From positions 248,001 to 312,000 of the forward strand of contig CAVYGO010000003.1 of the NCBI GenBank assembly GCA_963768085.1: a DNA stretch of 64,000 nucleotides, in the 5' to 3' direction. The position numbers and the translations under genes were made by a program. The stretch is from Pukyongia sp963768085 (GTDB lineage Bacteria > Bacteroidota > Bacteroidia > Flavobacteriales > Flavobacteriaceae). This document shows positions 36,227 to 45,532 of this stretch, in pieces (within the stretch, counting starts at the first letter, position 1; every line of letters starts with the position of its first letter). The notes under the pieces are model-generated. The model did no database searches and was not told the origin of the DNA. It saw only the letters and a program-made list of their open reading frames with translations.

Positions 36227-36478
36227 ATGAAATTACCTGTAATCCGAGAATCGTATTTTCTTAATATCGTAATTCTGATCTTTTCACTATTTATTGGTTG
36301 GTTCGGGTTACTGTTTGGTTTAGCACATCTTCTTGATAGCAGCTCTCATGTTCCAAGCCGAGAGCATGAAGCAGGTGTTATTTTTTGTATTGGCCTTTGT
36401 TTGCTTGGAGTCGTATTTCTGTTTATAGCGTTTTTAGCTCTAAAAGGCATTATATATAAAATTAAACATCGTCATTAG
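36227..36478 (+). CDS. Small membrane protein, duplication copy 1
   Basis: An 83-residue protein with two hydrophobic helices (about 11-35 and 52-74) separated by a polar loop with SSHVPSREHEAGV. The C-terminus ends at TAG (HRH) here, whereas in copy 2 the same codon is CAG and the frame runs four residues longer. No family is recognised. The upstream region (35909-36226) is identical to that of copy 2, so both copies would be expressed alike. Confidence 0.6.
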   Translation: MKLPVIRESYFLNIVILIFSLFIGWFGLLFGLAHLLDSSSHVPSREHEAGVIFCIGLCLLGVVFLFIAFLALKGIIYKIKHRH

Positions 36479-36558
36479 GAAAGAAATTGAGTAATTGTAC
36501 CTAAGCCTATACTTAGAACGCCAACGCTCAGCTATCGACTATATCATCGCCTCCAAAC

Positions 36559-36605
36559 AAAAAAAGCCTCACTGCTTCGACTTCTCTCAGCACAGGCTTT
36601 TAAGG
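36559..36605 (-). terminator. Terminator-like hairpin, repeated
   Basis: AAAAAGCCTCACTGC...CACAGGCTTTT forms a stem with A/T flanks. It can end the minus-strand lipoprotein gene at 36714 (110 bp away). Near-copies with similar ends occur at 37677 and 43703. Confidence 0.6.
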
Positions 36606-36713
36606 TAAAGCTTCTCATTGGTTTGTCATTCTGATCCTGATATTCATCAGAAGATTCATCCTACTAATTATCGACTGACCTCAAATCATTAAAGATTACT
36701 TCAATGGCCGAAA

Positions 36714-37397
36714 TTACTTTACCTGCACATTTGTAGGCACTAATCCGTCTAAAAATGGAATTTGCCCTTCTTCATATTCTATTGGCCAAACATCACACCA
36801 TGTTTCTATGCCATAAAGTTCTATGAAGTCGATAGGTAATACTTGATTTACATCAAGACCAGGTGGAAGCAAGAATATTGCTATTCCATATCGATCCGAT
36901 TCCGAATTATTACCTTCTCCATTATCTTCAACGGCGAAGTACGCTTGCCATCCAGCAGTGAAAGGCTGGTACGGCCCTGCTTCGATTTGAGTGATCATAC
37001 CTCCATAAAAAGCGCGGTTGTCAATCACCGTTATGCAGTTTGATTTAACATGCATTCTCTCGATCACTCCGGGCCATCCGGAAGTGGTCTGAGTCTGCCC
37101 ATGCACTCCGCCAGAATTTTCTTTAGCCGAAAAACTAAAAGCCAGGCCAGAATGTGTTCTTATATGACCGTTCGTTGATTTATTTGGACTTCTTTGCGAA
37201 GAAATGGGTTTTACATTACTTACGGATATTGTTCCAACTTCATTAGATAAAATGGATCCATCCACCGTATTTAAGACATAAAATTGTTGGGTATTATCCT
37301 GATTTATTGAAGTTGGTTCCTTCTGACAACTATTCAAACTGAAGAAAAGACCAGTTGTCACTACAAGCATGCAAAATGAAATTTTTTTTGCTTTCAT
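36714..37397 (-). CDS. Lipoprotein with secreted domain (copy B)
   Basis: A 227-residue lipoprotein with the Cys at 24 (FSLNSC) carries the same domain as 30990 and 48089: NCITVIDNRAFYGGMITQI, then YFAVEDNGEGNNSESDRYG. It ends TNVQVK like the 48089 copy (NIQVKQ). The N-terminal region is Ser/Thr/Asn rich. The gene lies inside the 6.4 kb bracketed by the segmental duplication. Confidence 0.65.
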   Translation of the reverse strand: MKAKKISFCMLVVTTGLFFSLNSCQKEPTSINQDNTQQFYVLNTVDGSILSNEVGTISVSNVKPISSQRSPNKSTNGHIRTHSGLAFSFSAKENSGGVHGQTQTTSGWPGVIERMHVKSNCITVIDNRAFYGGMITQIEAGPYQPFTAGWQAYFAVEDNGEGNNSESDRYGIAIFLLPPGLDVNQVLPIDFIELYGIETWCDVWPIEYEEGQIPFLDGLVPTNVQVK

Positions 37398-37867
37398 AAT
37401 AGTATGTTATTAGTTCATAATGTTTTAACATACTTCTTATGCATTCTAGCCCAGTACATATTACAAAAAAAATATCAAATAATGCCTTGTTTTAAATTAT
37501 TCTTATTTTTTATGTTAATTAATTGTATTATACTTATTATTTGTCCAAATAATTTCAATTTTGCTAATATTTATAAATCTTATCGTGCATGCTATAAGTA
37601 AAGCGGTTCAAGACAACGCAGTACTGGTTGATGCTCAAAGATTAAAAGGTATTCGATGGTAATAGCATCTATAAACTAAAAAGCCTCACCATTTAAGGTA
37701 AAGCTTTTCATTGGTCCATTGCTAAACCACGCAACACATTCCTGTGTCACATCACCACATTTTATGGTGCGGTATTCACTTCTAGGAGTTAATTTCCCGC
37801 GAATTAATTTTTTGATATCACAAATTCAAAATTGTCCTCTTCAAATTTTATATAGTTAGTTAATTCA
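37398..37867. other. Intergenic stretch with terminator and short inverted repeats
   Basis: Very AT-rich sequence; a frame at 37404-37601 is AT-biased and lacks signs of a gene. AAAAAGC...GCTTTT with TTTAAGGTA and TTTTCATTGGT at 37677-37711 is a terminator-like relative of the repeats at 36559 and 43703, suited to ending the vWA gene. Confidence 0.45.
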
Positions 37868-40800
37868 TTAATTACAAGAAAATGGATATTGATCCTCGGG
37901 CACCATGGCGCCTATTAGATTGTCGAGACCTCCCATAATAGATCCTGTGTTACCCGCTAAAGAAAAGGTAATTTCCTTGGCTGTATTACAGGCCAAGATC
38001 TGCAACTCCCTACGTACACTTTCTTCCAAATGCGAAACATCCATAATTGCTATAGTTTCTGAGACGATCGCATAGAGTTTTACGAGAGTTACTCCGTATT
38101 TGGCGATTACAGACAAGGCCAATCCTCCCAAGGGACTTACAAAGCCAAATCCGAACATAGAACTTAAATGACTAATAATACCAACAATGGACATCATAAC
38201 GTCGATGATGGCTGCCGCTCCGTCTACAGTTGGATCTGAAGGTGCACTACCTCCCCCGCTTCCATCCGGTAACATTCCCAGTATTTCTCCAGTTCTTTTA
38301 TGAATTTGCCAATACGCCTTGGTTCCCCCTTTTATATCGGTGATCTTATAAAATCCTCCTCCTCTTATCACATTTTCATACCAATATACTCTATCACGAT
38401 GATAATAATCAACACCAATACTCGCCAACCAACCATCTGTGAGTGGAGTATGCGACATCCATTCTTTTTCCTTTAGTAATGACCAGGCAGATTCGGTGTA
38501 AACAGAAGCCTCCCGTGCCGCTAATTGTGCTGTTTTTGTGATGGTAGCTTTAAAAGCCGCTTCGGCTGTTTTCGCGATTGACCTATAATTTGCAGTTGGA
38601 AGATAATCGAATGAAAAGACTGTTTTCTGATCATCAATTCCGATAAGGTTTTTGACCATCCCAATTCGATATCCGCTTGGAAAAGTTAAGGATTCGCTTG
38701 AGGTCTGATCTTGCAAAGGGGCCATTAATGTTAATAGTTCAGGAGGGTAATAAACCACTCCTTGCGAAAGCAATTCTTTTGCCTTGACAATTTCATCATC
38801 CAAATAAGCTTCTCCCCAGGTTCTGTTTGATAATTTAGCATTTAGCAGATCCTTCAATGCCATGGAAAGGGTTGGTCCCTCACCTTCAACACTTAAAAGT
38901 GCGCCGCCCAGAAACAACTGCTTGGCATTCAGATTGTGTTTTTCATTTTCTGAACTATCATAACTGTAGATAGGATCCCATCCGGCCAGTGTACGATTTA
39001 TTTTACGGTTGTTACCAACTTTCAATTCCAAATAGACACCAATAATACCATTGATATCTCCGCTCTTATTATCCGGAAACTCGTATTCTGCTTCTTGTTT
39101 AAGACGTCCATCATCAATTACCACCGCGGCCTTATGTTTAACTCCTCTGGAAGCTGAAGCATAAGTAAAAACATATGGAGCCGGATCCAATCCGTCTACA
39201 TAGTTAGTAATCTCTGCTAAAACACCAACCTGGTCTTTTGCAGGAAATACCTTTCCATTTGTGATCTCCGCCATTTTCGCAAAGGTTTCAACATAACTAC
39301 TAAACTCTCTTTCATACACATCCAGGACCAAGGCGGGTGGGCCTGAATTGTACTGGTCGAAATTAACCTCATTATAGGTATCATCGTTATGTCCATCGGT
39401 TGCATAAACAACTAGATCGAAGTCGGTACGGGATGCCTTTAACAACCAGGTGAATAAGGACGAAGGCGTCTTCCAAAATTCAACAATGGCAGCTGGAAAA
39501 TTCTCTAAAATTCCATTTTTAAGGTTTTCATTAAAGGTTTTCACTCCCTCTCCTCTCCATTCAACTGGCATACTTCCCGAGACATCACTTAGGACCAGGA
39601 TTTTTGGGGTCCGTTGGTTGTTTTCCATGATGGCTCTTACAGGCTTTCCGTCTTCAGTTATGATAAAATCTGAGGACGATAGTCCTTCTATCATTTCACC
39701 CGCTTGGTTCTTTGCATCTATATTTAATTTAACAATTGGAAAACTGGAAGCAACGGCCTCTAAACTCAAAGAAGTTACTTGTTTCTGCAAAGCAGGATCA
39801 GGCTTTTTTAAATATCGATCCTGAAAAGAAGGGTTCTCCTTTGTACTTTCAATTCTCAATTTCCTTCCCTGCATTGTAAAGGGCTCACCCACAACCGAGT
39901 TTTCTTCCAGAAATTTATTTTCGCTGTCCCCTCCCTGAAGTCCAATGACCGGTGTAAAGGTTCGCAGTTGATTCACTGTAGTGATCATCTGTTCTTCGGG
40001 AGTTAGGCCATGCAGAAATTGTAGAGCCAGCTGTTTACCAACCAGGTCGGATGCCTTCCATTCGCCGGCAATGATTTCAACCTCTTCTTTATGCGCTATG
40101 CTATTTCGAACACTAATTTTTAGATCAATTTTTTCTTGATTTTCAATGGGAGGCGTAGCCTTTCGAACAGCTGATTTCGGGTTTCTCAAAGCACCAAAAG
40201 TTGTATTAGGATCGAATAAATGAGCATATTTTACCACCCCATCCTGTTCAAATTCGACAGTTGGATTTCTCCCGTTATCCCATCTGAAATCGAAGCTGTC
40301 GCCCCAGTCTCCATCATTATTTAGCGCCCCAATTGCTTTTTGCCCAATTGCTTTACTTTCTTCGCGGAAGTCTTTTTTAATTTCTTTTCCGGCAAATCGC
40401 TCGGTGGAATCACCCATTTCCTTTTTCCAATTTCTCAATTGCTTCTTCGAAATTTTAGGAGCAAACTCCCGTTCGACAGGACGTAGAAAAAGCGCCGGAA
40501 CTTCTTCGATCGTAAAATCAGTTGTCTCAAAAACGACTTTTGATTGTATTCCCGCTTCCAAATACATTTTGTTCAGGAGTTCTGCCTTTTCCCGGGGTGT
40601 CGCCATTCCACATCGCATAACTCCTTCCAATCCCCATTTCATTTCTCGTCCCATTCCCGATATATTTTTGGGTCTGTTAGGAACAAGAATGATCTCATCC
40701 CTGACAAAATGATACATGGCCTGCAGATCTTTGGAAGCAATAAGTCGCTCCATACGACCAGGCAAATAATCCGGGCTGGTCATAACTGCTTGAATCATTT

Positions 40801-40966
40801 CCTCCCAAACCTTAAATGGTGCTTTTCCTGTCCCAACGAATGTGGGTAAACCGTCCCCGCAACTAGCAACGGATAAGGGAACAAATGGCGCTAAACTCGC
40901 TAGTGCTATTGTAGTAAAAAAGTCTCTCCGGCTGGGATCGTGCGATTGCTTGATGTCTTTATTCAT
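37868..40966 (-). CDS. Tat-exported lipoprotein with transglutaminase-like and vWA domains
   Basis: A 1032-residue protein. SRRDFF at residues 12-17 is a twin-arginine signal, and LSVASC (Cys36) is a lipobox, so it should be folded in the cytoplasm, exported by Tat and lipidated. Residues 100-160 resemble a transglutaminase core (MRCGMATPREKAELLNKMYLEAG, Cys119), although the Cys stands farther from the KAELL helix than usual. The vWA domain has the MIDAS motif DVSGSM near residue 460, with VVYATDGHND as a second acidic segment. C-terminal residues from about 920 contain a Gly/Ser linker followed by helices GAAAIIDVMMSIVGIISHL and GALALSV. It sits between repeat copies and near a small ORF. 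Confidence 0.75.
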   Translation of the reverse strand: MNKDIKQSHDPSRRDFFTTIALASLAPFVPLSVASCGDGLPTFVGTGKAPFKVWEEMIQAVMTSPDYLPGRMERLIASKDLQAMYHFVRDEIILVPNRPKNISGMGREMKWGLEGVMRCGMATPREKAELLNKMYLEAGIQSKVVFETTDFTIEEVPALFLRPVEREFAPKISKKQLRNWKKEMGDSTERFAGKEIKKDFREESKAIGQKAIGALNNDGDWGDSFDFRWDNGRNPTVEFEQDGVVKYAHLFDPNTTFGALRNPKSAVRKATPPIENQEKIDLKISVRNSIAHKEEVEIIAGEWKASDLVGKQLALQFLHGLTPEEQMITTVNQLRTFTPVIGLQGGDSENKFLEENSVVGEPFTMQGRKLRIESTKENPSFQDRYLKKPDPALQKQVTSLSLEAVASSFPIVKLNIDAKNQAGEMIEGLSSSDFIITEDGKPVRAIMENNQRTPKILVLSDVSGSMPVEWRGEGVKTFNENLKNGILENFPAAIVEFWKTPSSLFTWLLKASRTDFDLVVYATDGHNDDTYNEVNFDQYNSGPPALVLDVYEREFSSYVETFAKMAEITNGKVFPAKDQVGVLAEITNYVDGLDPAPYVFTYASASRGVKHKAAVVIDDGRLKQEAEYEFPDNKSGDINGIIGVYLELKVGNNRKINRTLAGWDPIYSYDSSENEKHNLNAKQLFLGGALLSVEGEGPTLSMALKDLLNAKLSNRTWGEAYLDDEIVKAKELLSQGVVYYPPELLTLMAPLQDQTSSESLTFPSGYRIGMVKNLIGIDDQKTVFSFDYLPTANYRSIAKTAEAAFKATITKTAQLAAREASVYTESAWSLLKEKEWMSHTPLTDGWLASIGVDYYHRDRVYWYENVIRGGGFYKITDIKGGTKAYWQIHKRTGEILGMLPDGSGGGSAPSDPTVDGAAAIIDVMMSIVGIISHLSSMFGFGFVSPLGGLALSVIAKYGVTLVKLYAIVSETIAIMDVSHLEESVRRELQILACNTAKEITFSLAGNTGSIMGGLDNLIGAMVPEDQYPFSCN

Positions 40967-41036
40967 TGAGTGAGATTTTATGTATTTCTAGTTCAATTTC
41001 TATAATAAATTCTGGTTTTTCGGTCTCTACAATTGT

Positions 41037-41156
41037 TTATTTTTCGACAATATGCTCTGTTTGTTTCCAACTTTGAATGGTAAAAACTAAAGAGAAAAGC
41101 AACATCATTAAGTATATTTGACTTGAAAGGTTCGTTAGTTTTTTCATTTTATTCAT
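41037..41156 (-). CDS. Small single-helix protein upstream of the vWA gene
   Basis: A 39-residue frame beginning MNKMKKLTNLSS and running through LMMLLFSLVFTIQSW to HIVEK. It lies about 70 bp before the vWA gene on the same strand, has a single membrane helix and a plausible start; it is too short for most gene callers. No other sequence supports it, and the rest of 40967-41333 shows no gene. Confidence 0.35.
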   Translation of the reverse strand: MNKMKKLTNLSSQIYLMMLLFSLVFTIQSWKQTEHIVEK

Positions 41157-41333
41157 TATTAAAAATTAGTTTCTCTAATGACGCACAACGTTCAAGGCTG
41201 TGATTCCGTTGTGGAAAATTCGGCAGAATTTTCTTGCGGAATCCGAGGCCGAATACAATTTACGTTTTTTCTTTATTTATCCCTTACCAACAATGGATTC
41301 TAGCCAGTGTTGTAAAACGTTTATTTAAACGTG

Positions 41334-42608
41334 TCACCTTACAATATGTTTTTTCAACCCAGAATTGGCCTTTTGTACACCGATTCCCAACAAAATCCAG
41401 AATACAACGGCTGGCCCAATTGAGCTATTTGTGAATAGTAACTGGATAAGGTAAGCAAGAAGCCCACTGGCTATTGCTGTTGACCTCCAGTCTCTTAAAC
41501 GCAAGAGCCGAAGGACTATGCTGTATGAAATAAAAATAAAGGAAAGAGAGCCAAGAAGTCCGATCGTAACTGCTAATTGCAGATACTCATTATGTGCTTT
41601 TAGTATTTTGACTCGATGTGATTTTTTTATACCATCCCTTTCCATTATATGCCAAGTACTTTCCTGGTCGAATTCTTTTCCGAAAGTATCTGGACCGGAT
41701 CCGATGAATACATAGTTAGGAATCATTTTTACCGCTTCTGAAAATAGATGCCATCTGTACTCACCAGCGGCCATATCGTTATTAACTAATGCAGAGTTAA
41801 TATTTGTTGATGTAGAATAAATCCTTTGAAGAGGATAGTAATAAGGTATGCATGTTATGGAAAAACCAATAAATACAACGCACGCGGGCAAAATTAGCTT
41901 GCGAGAAGACCTCATTAAAGAGTTCCATTTTGATAGAATTATCGCAATAGCCATTATAAATAAAGCCAAATAGGCGCCTCTCGAACCAGTAGCAAACAGG
42001 CAAGAAGATATTAATAGCAGTGCAATTTTATAAAAGTGATTCGAACTTGTAGAAGCCTTATAAAAAGTAAGAGGAAGTGCCAGTAGTAGTAGGCTGGCTA
42101 ACCAGTTTGCATTGCCAATAGTAGAATAGATTCTTGTCCAGGAATATCTTAAAGTGTCTTGAGGAATTATTTGTACATTATAATATTGAAGTAACCCAAT
42201 AAGGCTGACAAAAGAGCTAGTGAGAATAATTGCGTCAGAAATAGACGTTGTCGAAACTGTGTTGAGGTTAGCAGATAGAACAAAAAGCAAAATATAGCAG
42301 AGTAATGTATACACACCCTCGTGTCTCCATAAGAGGCCATCCCACACAATTTGTTGGTGTGGTGATAGACTCGCAGATAACAACACGGCAAAAAGAAATA
42401 CACCAATCGGAATTAAAAGCCATTTCGGTAAGTTTATTATAGAAGTATAGCCCCCTTTAAAAACTATCCAACAAAGCAGACTTATCCCAATAAGCCATAA
42501 TACAAAAGCTTTTGGAAAATAAAATTGGTCAGCAACTCCCGTCCAGGGAATTACTATGACAGGAATTAAAATTATCGCGACCTTTAGTAATCGCTCAAGA
42601 AGTATCAT
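41334..42608 (-). CDS. O-antigen ligase-family membrane protein
   Basis: A 424-residue protein with 10-12 hydrophobic segments. The family signs are SRGAYLALFI in the central region and the large periplasmic loop with IGSGPDTFGKEFDQEST...AHNEYLQLAVTIGLLG, where AHN(x)(Y/F)LQ is the O-antigen ligase/Wzy_C motif. These enzymes join O-antigen or similar polysaccharide to an acceptor at the periplasmic face. No other cell-surface polysaccharide genes lie close, so it is isolated. It has a 3-bp gap from the lipoprotein gene upstream of it. Confidence 0.85.
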   Translation of the reverse strand: MILLERLLKVAIILIPVIVIPWTGVADQFYFPKAFVLWLIGISLLCWIVFKGGYTSIINLPKWLLIPIGVFLFAVLLSASLSPHQQIVWDGLLWRHEGVYTLLCYILLFVLSANLNTVSTTSISDAIILTSSFVSLIGLLQYYNVQIIPQDTLRYSWTRIYSTIGNANWLASLLLLALPLTFYKASTSSNHFYKIALLLISSCLFATGSRGAYLALFIMAIAIILSKWNSLMRSSRKLILPACVVFIGFSITCIPYYYPLQRIYSTSTNINSALVNNDMAAGEYRWHLFSEAVKMIPNYVFIGSGPDTFGKEFDQESTWHIMERDGIKKSHRVKILKAHNEYLQLAVTIGLLGSLSFIFISYSIVLRLLRLRDWRSTAIASGLLAYLIQLLFTNSSIGPAVVFWILLGIGVQKANSGLKKHIVR

Positions 42609-42611
42609 TTA

Positions 42612-42860
42612 TTATCTGGAAGCTGCACAACCTTCATTCAAGGCATCCTCCATCTCCTGAAGCGCATCATCATCATCTTTATACTTCTCACGAATTTCTT
42701 TCTCAAGTTCGCGACAATCATCGAATGTTTTTGATGGATCTTTGGACTCGGCTTCTTTCCAACATTCACAAATAGTTTCAGCATCGACTTGTACACTTCC
42801 AGCACATGAAGATAGGATAGACAATGATCCAGCAAGGGCAATTATCATTACTTTTTTCAT
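42612..42860 (-). CDS. Small lipoprotein
   Basis: Taking the Met at 42860 the product has 82 residues with the lipobox LSSCAG; the frame extends back to 42890 but that part is not signal-like. Beyond the Cys the protein is acidic, with CECWKEAESKDPSKTF and CRELEKEIREKYKDDDDALQEMEDAL, and ends in CAASR. Four further Cys suggest two disulfides. It precedes the O-antigen ligase-like gene by 3 bp on the same strand. Function unknown. Confidence 0.55.
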   Translation of the reverse strand: MKKVMIIALAGSLSILSSCAGSVQVDAETICECWKEAESKDPSKTFDDCRELEKEIREKYKDDDDALQEMEDALNEGCAASR

Positions 42861-43048
42861 ATATTTTTGATTTAAATGTTTTACCAGCATGTTGTATAAT
42901 CAATTTTATTACTCCTATCCCGTAAGGAGAATTCCAAATTAAAGATACTTAGAATCTTATAATTACCTAAATAAGAACCTCTCAGGTCATTTATGGGTTA
43001 GTCCTAACCAGACCCAAACCAAACCTCCCAATACGCTATAAACAGTTG

Positions 43049-43763
43049 TGAACAGCAACGACCAATGTAGAAACGATTTAACTATTCCGATACTACATTT
43101 GTAACCCCTTTTGATACATATGTAACAATTGGATCTTTAACACCAACAACTACTTAATTGAAAGAATAAAGAACGATCTCCTTGGGTGCAGAAAGGCGTA
43201 TTTTGCAGAAGATATTACCCCAAATAAAAAAAGCCCATTTACTTCGGCTTCACTTCGGGATAAGCTTCTCATTGGTCTCCCATAAAAGAAAGTCAATGAT
43301 CAGCATCATAGAATAATATCTATTTGCGGTATAACTTGTTTAATTAATTCATTACAACCTGTAATCATGAAATTACCTGTAATCCGAGAATCGTATTTTC
43401 TTAATATCGTAATTCTGATCTTTTCACTATTTGTTGGTTGGTTCGGGTTACTGTTTGGTTTAGCACATCTTCTTGATAGCAGCTCTCATGTTCCAAGCCG
43501 AGAGCATGAAGCAGGTGTTATTTTTTGTATTGGCCTTTGTTTGCTTGGAGTCGTATTTCTGTTTATAGCGTTTTTAGCTCTAAAAGGCATTATATATAAA
43601 ATTAAACATCGTCATCAGGAAAGAAATTGAGTAATTGTACCTAAGCCTATACTTAGAACGCCAACGCTCAGCTATCGACTATATCATCGCCTCCAAACAA
43701 AAAAAGACTCACCACTTCGACTGCGCTCAGCACAGGCATTTAAGGAAGAGCTTCTCATTGGTT
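43049..43763. repeat. Segmental duplication, copy 2 (direct)
   Basis: Direct repeat of 35909-36623 (see copy 1). Here it ends directly in a copy of the dispersed 62-bp repeat at 43751. The flank before 43049 is unrelated to the one before 35909. Confidence 0.95.
43367..43630 (+). CDS. Small membrane protein, duplication copy 2
   Basis: An 87-residue two-helix protein differing from copy 1 by one substitution (Ile to Val in LFSLF(I/V)GWFG) and by four extra residues (QERN) because the stop codon is read as Gln. The rest is identical at nucleotide level. Its function is unknown; the copies are so similar that the duplication must be recent or maintained by gene conversion. Confidence 0.6.
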   Translation: MKLPVIRESYFLNIVILIFSLFVGWFGLLFGLAHLLDSSSHVPSREHEAGVIFCIGLCLLGVVFLFIAFLALKGIIYKIKHRHQERN

Positions 43764-43812
43764 ACTTATCTCTCAGTACCACTTGACACACACAGTGTCA
43801 CAACACAACATT
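43751..43812. repeat. Dispersed 62-bp repeat, copy 1
   Basis: Starts CTTCTCATTGGTTACT and contains TGACAC-ACACA-GTGTCA. It matches 47881-47942 with two differences and 48979-49041 closely. The inner GTGTCA/TGACAC pair can form a short hairpin. Confidence 0.85.
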
Positions 43813-43854
43813 ACTTTTAAACTCTACCCAACCGGTGGTCGAAAAGAATACTAT

Positions 43855-44742
43855 CTATCGATTTTCAGCAAGGAGATTTCTTTCGTATTTATTGTGTATA
43901 AGAATGATTAAAAGCCCAAAGAGTACCGCAAAAACAATGAGAATGGTACTAATCAATCCGCTCACGCTAAAGGACATTCGTATTAAAATTGTAGAAACAA
44001 CAAAACCTGAATTCCTGATGATCTTGTGAAATTTATCCGTGTAAAAGAAGGAGATCAATAGAAGGACTACATCAACTAGAATTAATACTGTAAAAAATTC
44101 ATCAAAAAACAGGTTGTTAATACTGTCAAATCGTGGCAATGTATTTAACGAAAAGGACACTTCCGAAGACCATTTAATAAATGCACTCAGCGCCATGATA
44201 AAAAACAGCGGGACCAACACCACTGCGATAACTTTTTTTCTATTGATAAAACGTTGCACTTTATATTTTTTTACCGTACCCTGAATTGAACGCTGTATTC
44301 CTTGTTTCTGAAATTGAAAAATAAGATAGAACAGCAATAGCGATGCTAAAATGTCGTAGGTAAATTGAAGGTCACCTTTAATATCGAACCAATCGGTAGA
44401 AAGTTCCAACACGGATAAGTCCTTGAAAAGTTTGCGTATAATGATCAGTGTGATTATTTCATACTGTTTGGTAATGTAAGTTGTAAATGATTTAGGCAGA
44501 TAATAAATGAGCAAATAAACTTCATAAACAATGATGAAAGAAAATGGAGTATAAATTGCAGATATCGGATTTTTGAAAAGTTCCGAATCCGTAAAAATCT
44601 GGATGATGCCAATGTTTGAGAAGTATATTAATAGCAAATGAAGGCCAAAACTTATCAGAGCGACATAAAGTATAATTTTTTCGATATACCTTTTGGCGGA
44701 TTCAGAAAGCAGGATTTTATATATTTTATCCAGTAAATGCAT
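43855..44742 (-). CDS. Integral membrane protein, unknown
   Basis: A 295-residue protein with about seven hydrophobic helices and a charged central part (KQGIQRSIQGTVKKYKVQRFINRKK). No family is recognised. It has ALIxFGLHLLLIYFSNIGIIQIFTD near the N-terminus, which resembles ion-channel-like hypothetical proteins, but this is too weak to name it. The ATG at 44742 lies three bases after the stop of a short frame. Confidence 0.55.
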   Translation of the reverse strand: MHLLDKIYKILLSESAKRYIEKIILYVALISFGLHLLLIYFSNIGIIQIFTDSELFKNPISAIYTPFSFIIVYEVYLLIYYLPKSFTTYITKQYEIITLIIIRKLFKDLSVLELSTDWFDIKGDLQFTYDILASLLLFYLIFQFQKQGIQRSIQGTVKKYKVQRFINRKKVIAVVLVPLFFIMALSAFIKWSSEVSFSLNTLPRFDSINNLFFDEFFTVLILVDVVLLLISFFYTDKFHKIIRNSGFVVSTILIRMSFSVSGLISTILIVFAVLFGLLIILIHNKYERNLLAENR

Positions 44743-45166
44743 TGATTATTTAATTCGATTTAAGAACAAACATTTAAATTCCGGGTTCTTCCATTTTATG
44801 TATTGAAGCAGGGAAATGCGTATAATCGCCACATAGGACTTTTTGAATAATTCCATCACATATTGACCAACTCCAATAACAAAAGTTATTGTGTTGCCAT
44901 TTAGTGTTGAATACCCATAGCAGCTTTATGGTATTTTCACTATCAGAACTCTGTTGCCGAGTTTTTCGAGCGAGTAGTTCGGTATTCCTTACCTGCTTTC
45001 TGGGCCTGCAGGGCTGAGAGCACTTGCGGATCGAAACGAACTCCACCAATGTGCATATCGGCTACAACTTCCCGGATAGGATTAAATCTCTTCTTTTTCA
45101 TGAACCAAAACTAATACAATTATTGTTTAATATTTTTAAATTAAAGTTAAACATTTAACAATTTAG
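44743..45166. other. Intergenic stretch with two doubtful short frames
   Basis: Two minus-strand frames are possible: 44746-44856 (36 residues, MELFKKSYVAIIRIS..., ending three bases before the ATG at 44742) and 44943-45101 (52 residues, with IREVVADMHIGGVRFDPQVL). The second part of the latter resembles a fragment of an HD-GYP-type tail, which I cannot confirm. Neither has a clear promoter. A further frame at 44774-45049 is a shadow of these. Confidence 0.25.
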
Positions 45167-45532
45167 CTATTGAAAGAACAAAATAATGGCGGAAAGAGTA
45201 AGGAAAATGAAGGCGGGCATAGATTTCTTGATTGGATCCTTGATCTTAAGATGCATGGCGATGGCGCCTGCCATGGTAAACAGTATTCCCCCGGCGGCAT
45301 ACATGGTAAGCGGTTCCAAGAAAATAGATACTAAAAGAAGCAATGCGAGCCCTACTTTGATCGTGCCTATCGCATAGGCAAAACCAGTGGATAATCCATA
45401 GGCGTGAAATTCATCAACTAAACTTTTAGCATCTCCTCCGCGCCATGGGGTGGATTTATTAAAACGAAGCAGCCATACATTTAATATACTCAAGGATACA
45501 ACGCATTTCAGAAAGATAATTACATATTCCAT
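45167..45532 (-). CDS. DoxX-like membrane protein
   Basis: A 121-residue protein with four hydrophobic helices in the DoxX pattern: SLSILNVWLLRF, a polar loop WRGGDAKSLVDEF, then GLSTGFAYAIGTIKVGLALLLL and two further helices ending IILFFQ. DoxX-like proteins are small membrane proteins linked to respiration or redox; role here unknown. It stands alone. Confidence 0.75.
   Translation of the reverse strand: MEYVIIFLKCVVSLSILNVWLLRFNKSTPWRGGDAKSLVDEFHAYGLSTGFAYAIGTIKVGLALLLLVSIFLEPLTMYAAGGILFTMAGAIAMHLKIKDPIKKSMPAFIFLTLSAIILFFQ

Larger units (their letters stand above)
35909..36623. repeat. Segmental duplication, copy 1 (direct)
   Basis: About 715 bp matches 43049-43763 in direct orientation at a constant offset of 7140. 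Over 35911-36565 only four differences were found by eye (35926, 35939, 36293 and 36475); the last 60 bp differ more. It contains a small membrane protein gene and terminator-like sequence with TTTAAGG and CTTCTCATTGGT. The two copies bracket about 6.4 kb that holds a lipoprotein, the Tat/vWA protein and an O-antigen-ligase-like protein. Confidence 0.95.

Noticed and set aside
37404..37601. 65-codon plus-strand frame with hydrophobic codons
   Set aside because: AT-rich sequence gives Ile/Leu/Phe codons by chance; no start context and no conserved features.
44774..45049. 91-codon minus-strand frame
   Set aside because: Out of frame with the two short frames I noted and without family features; likely spurious.
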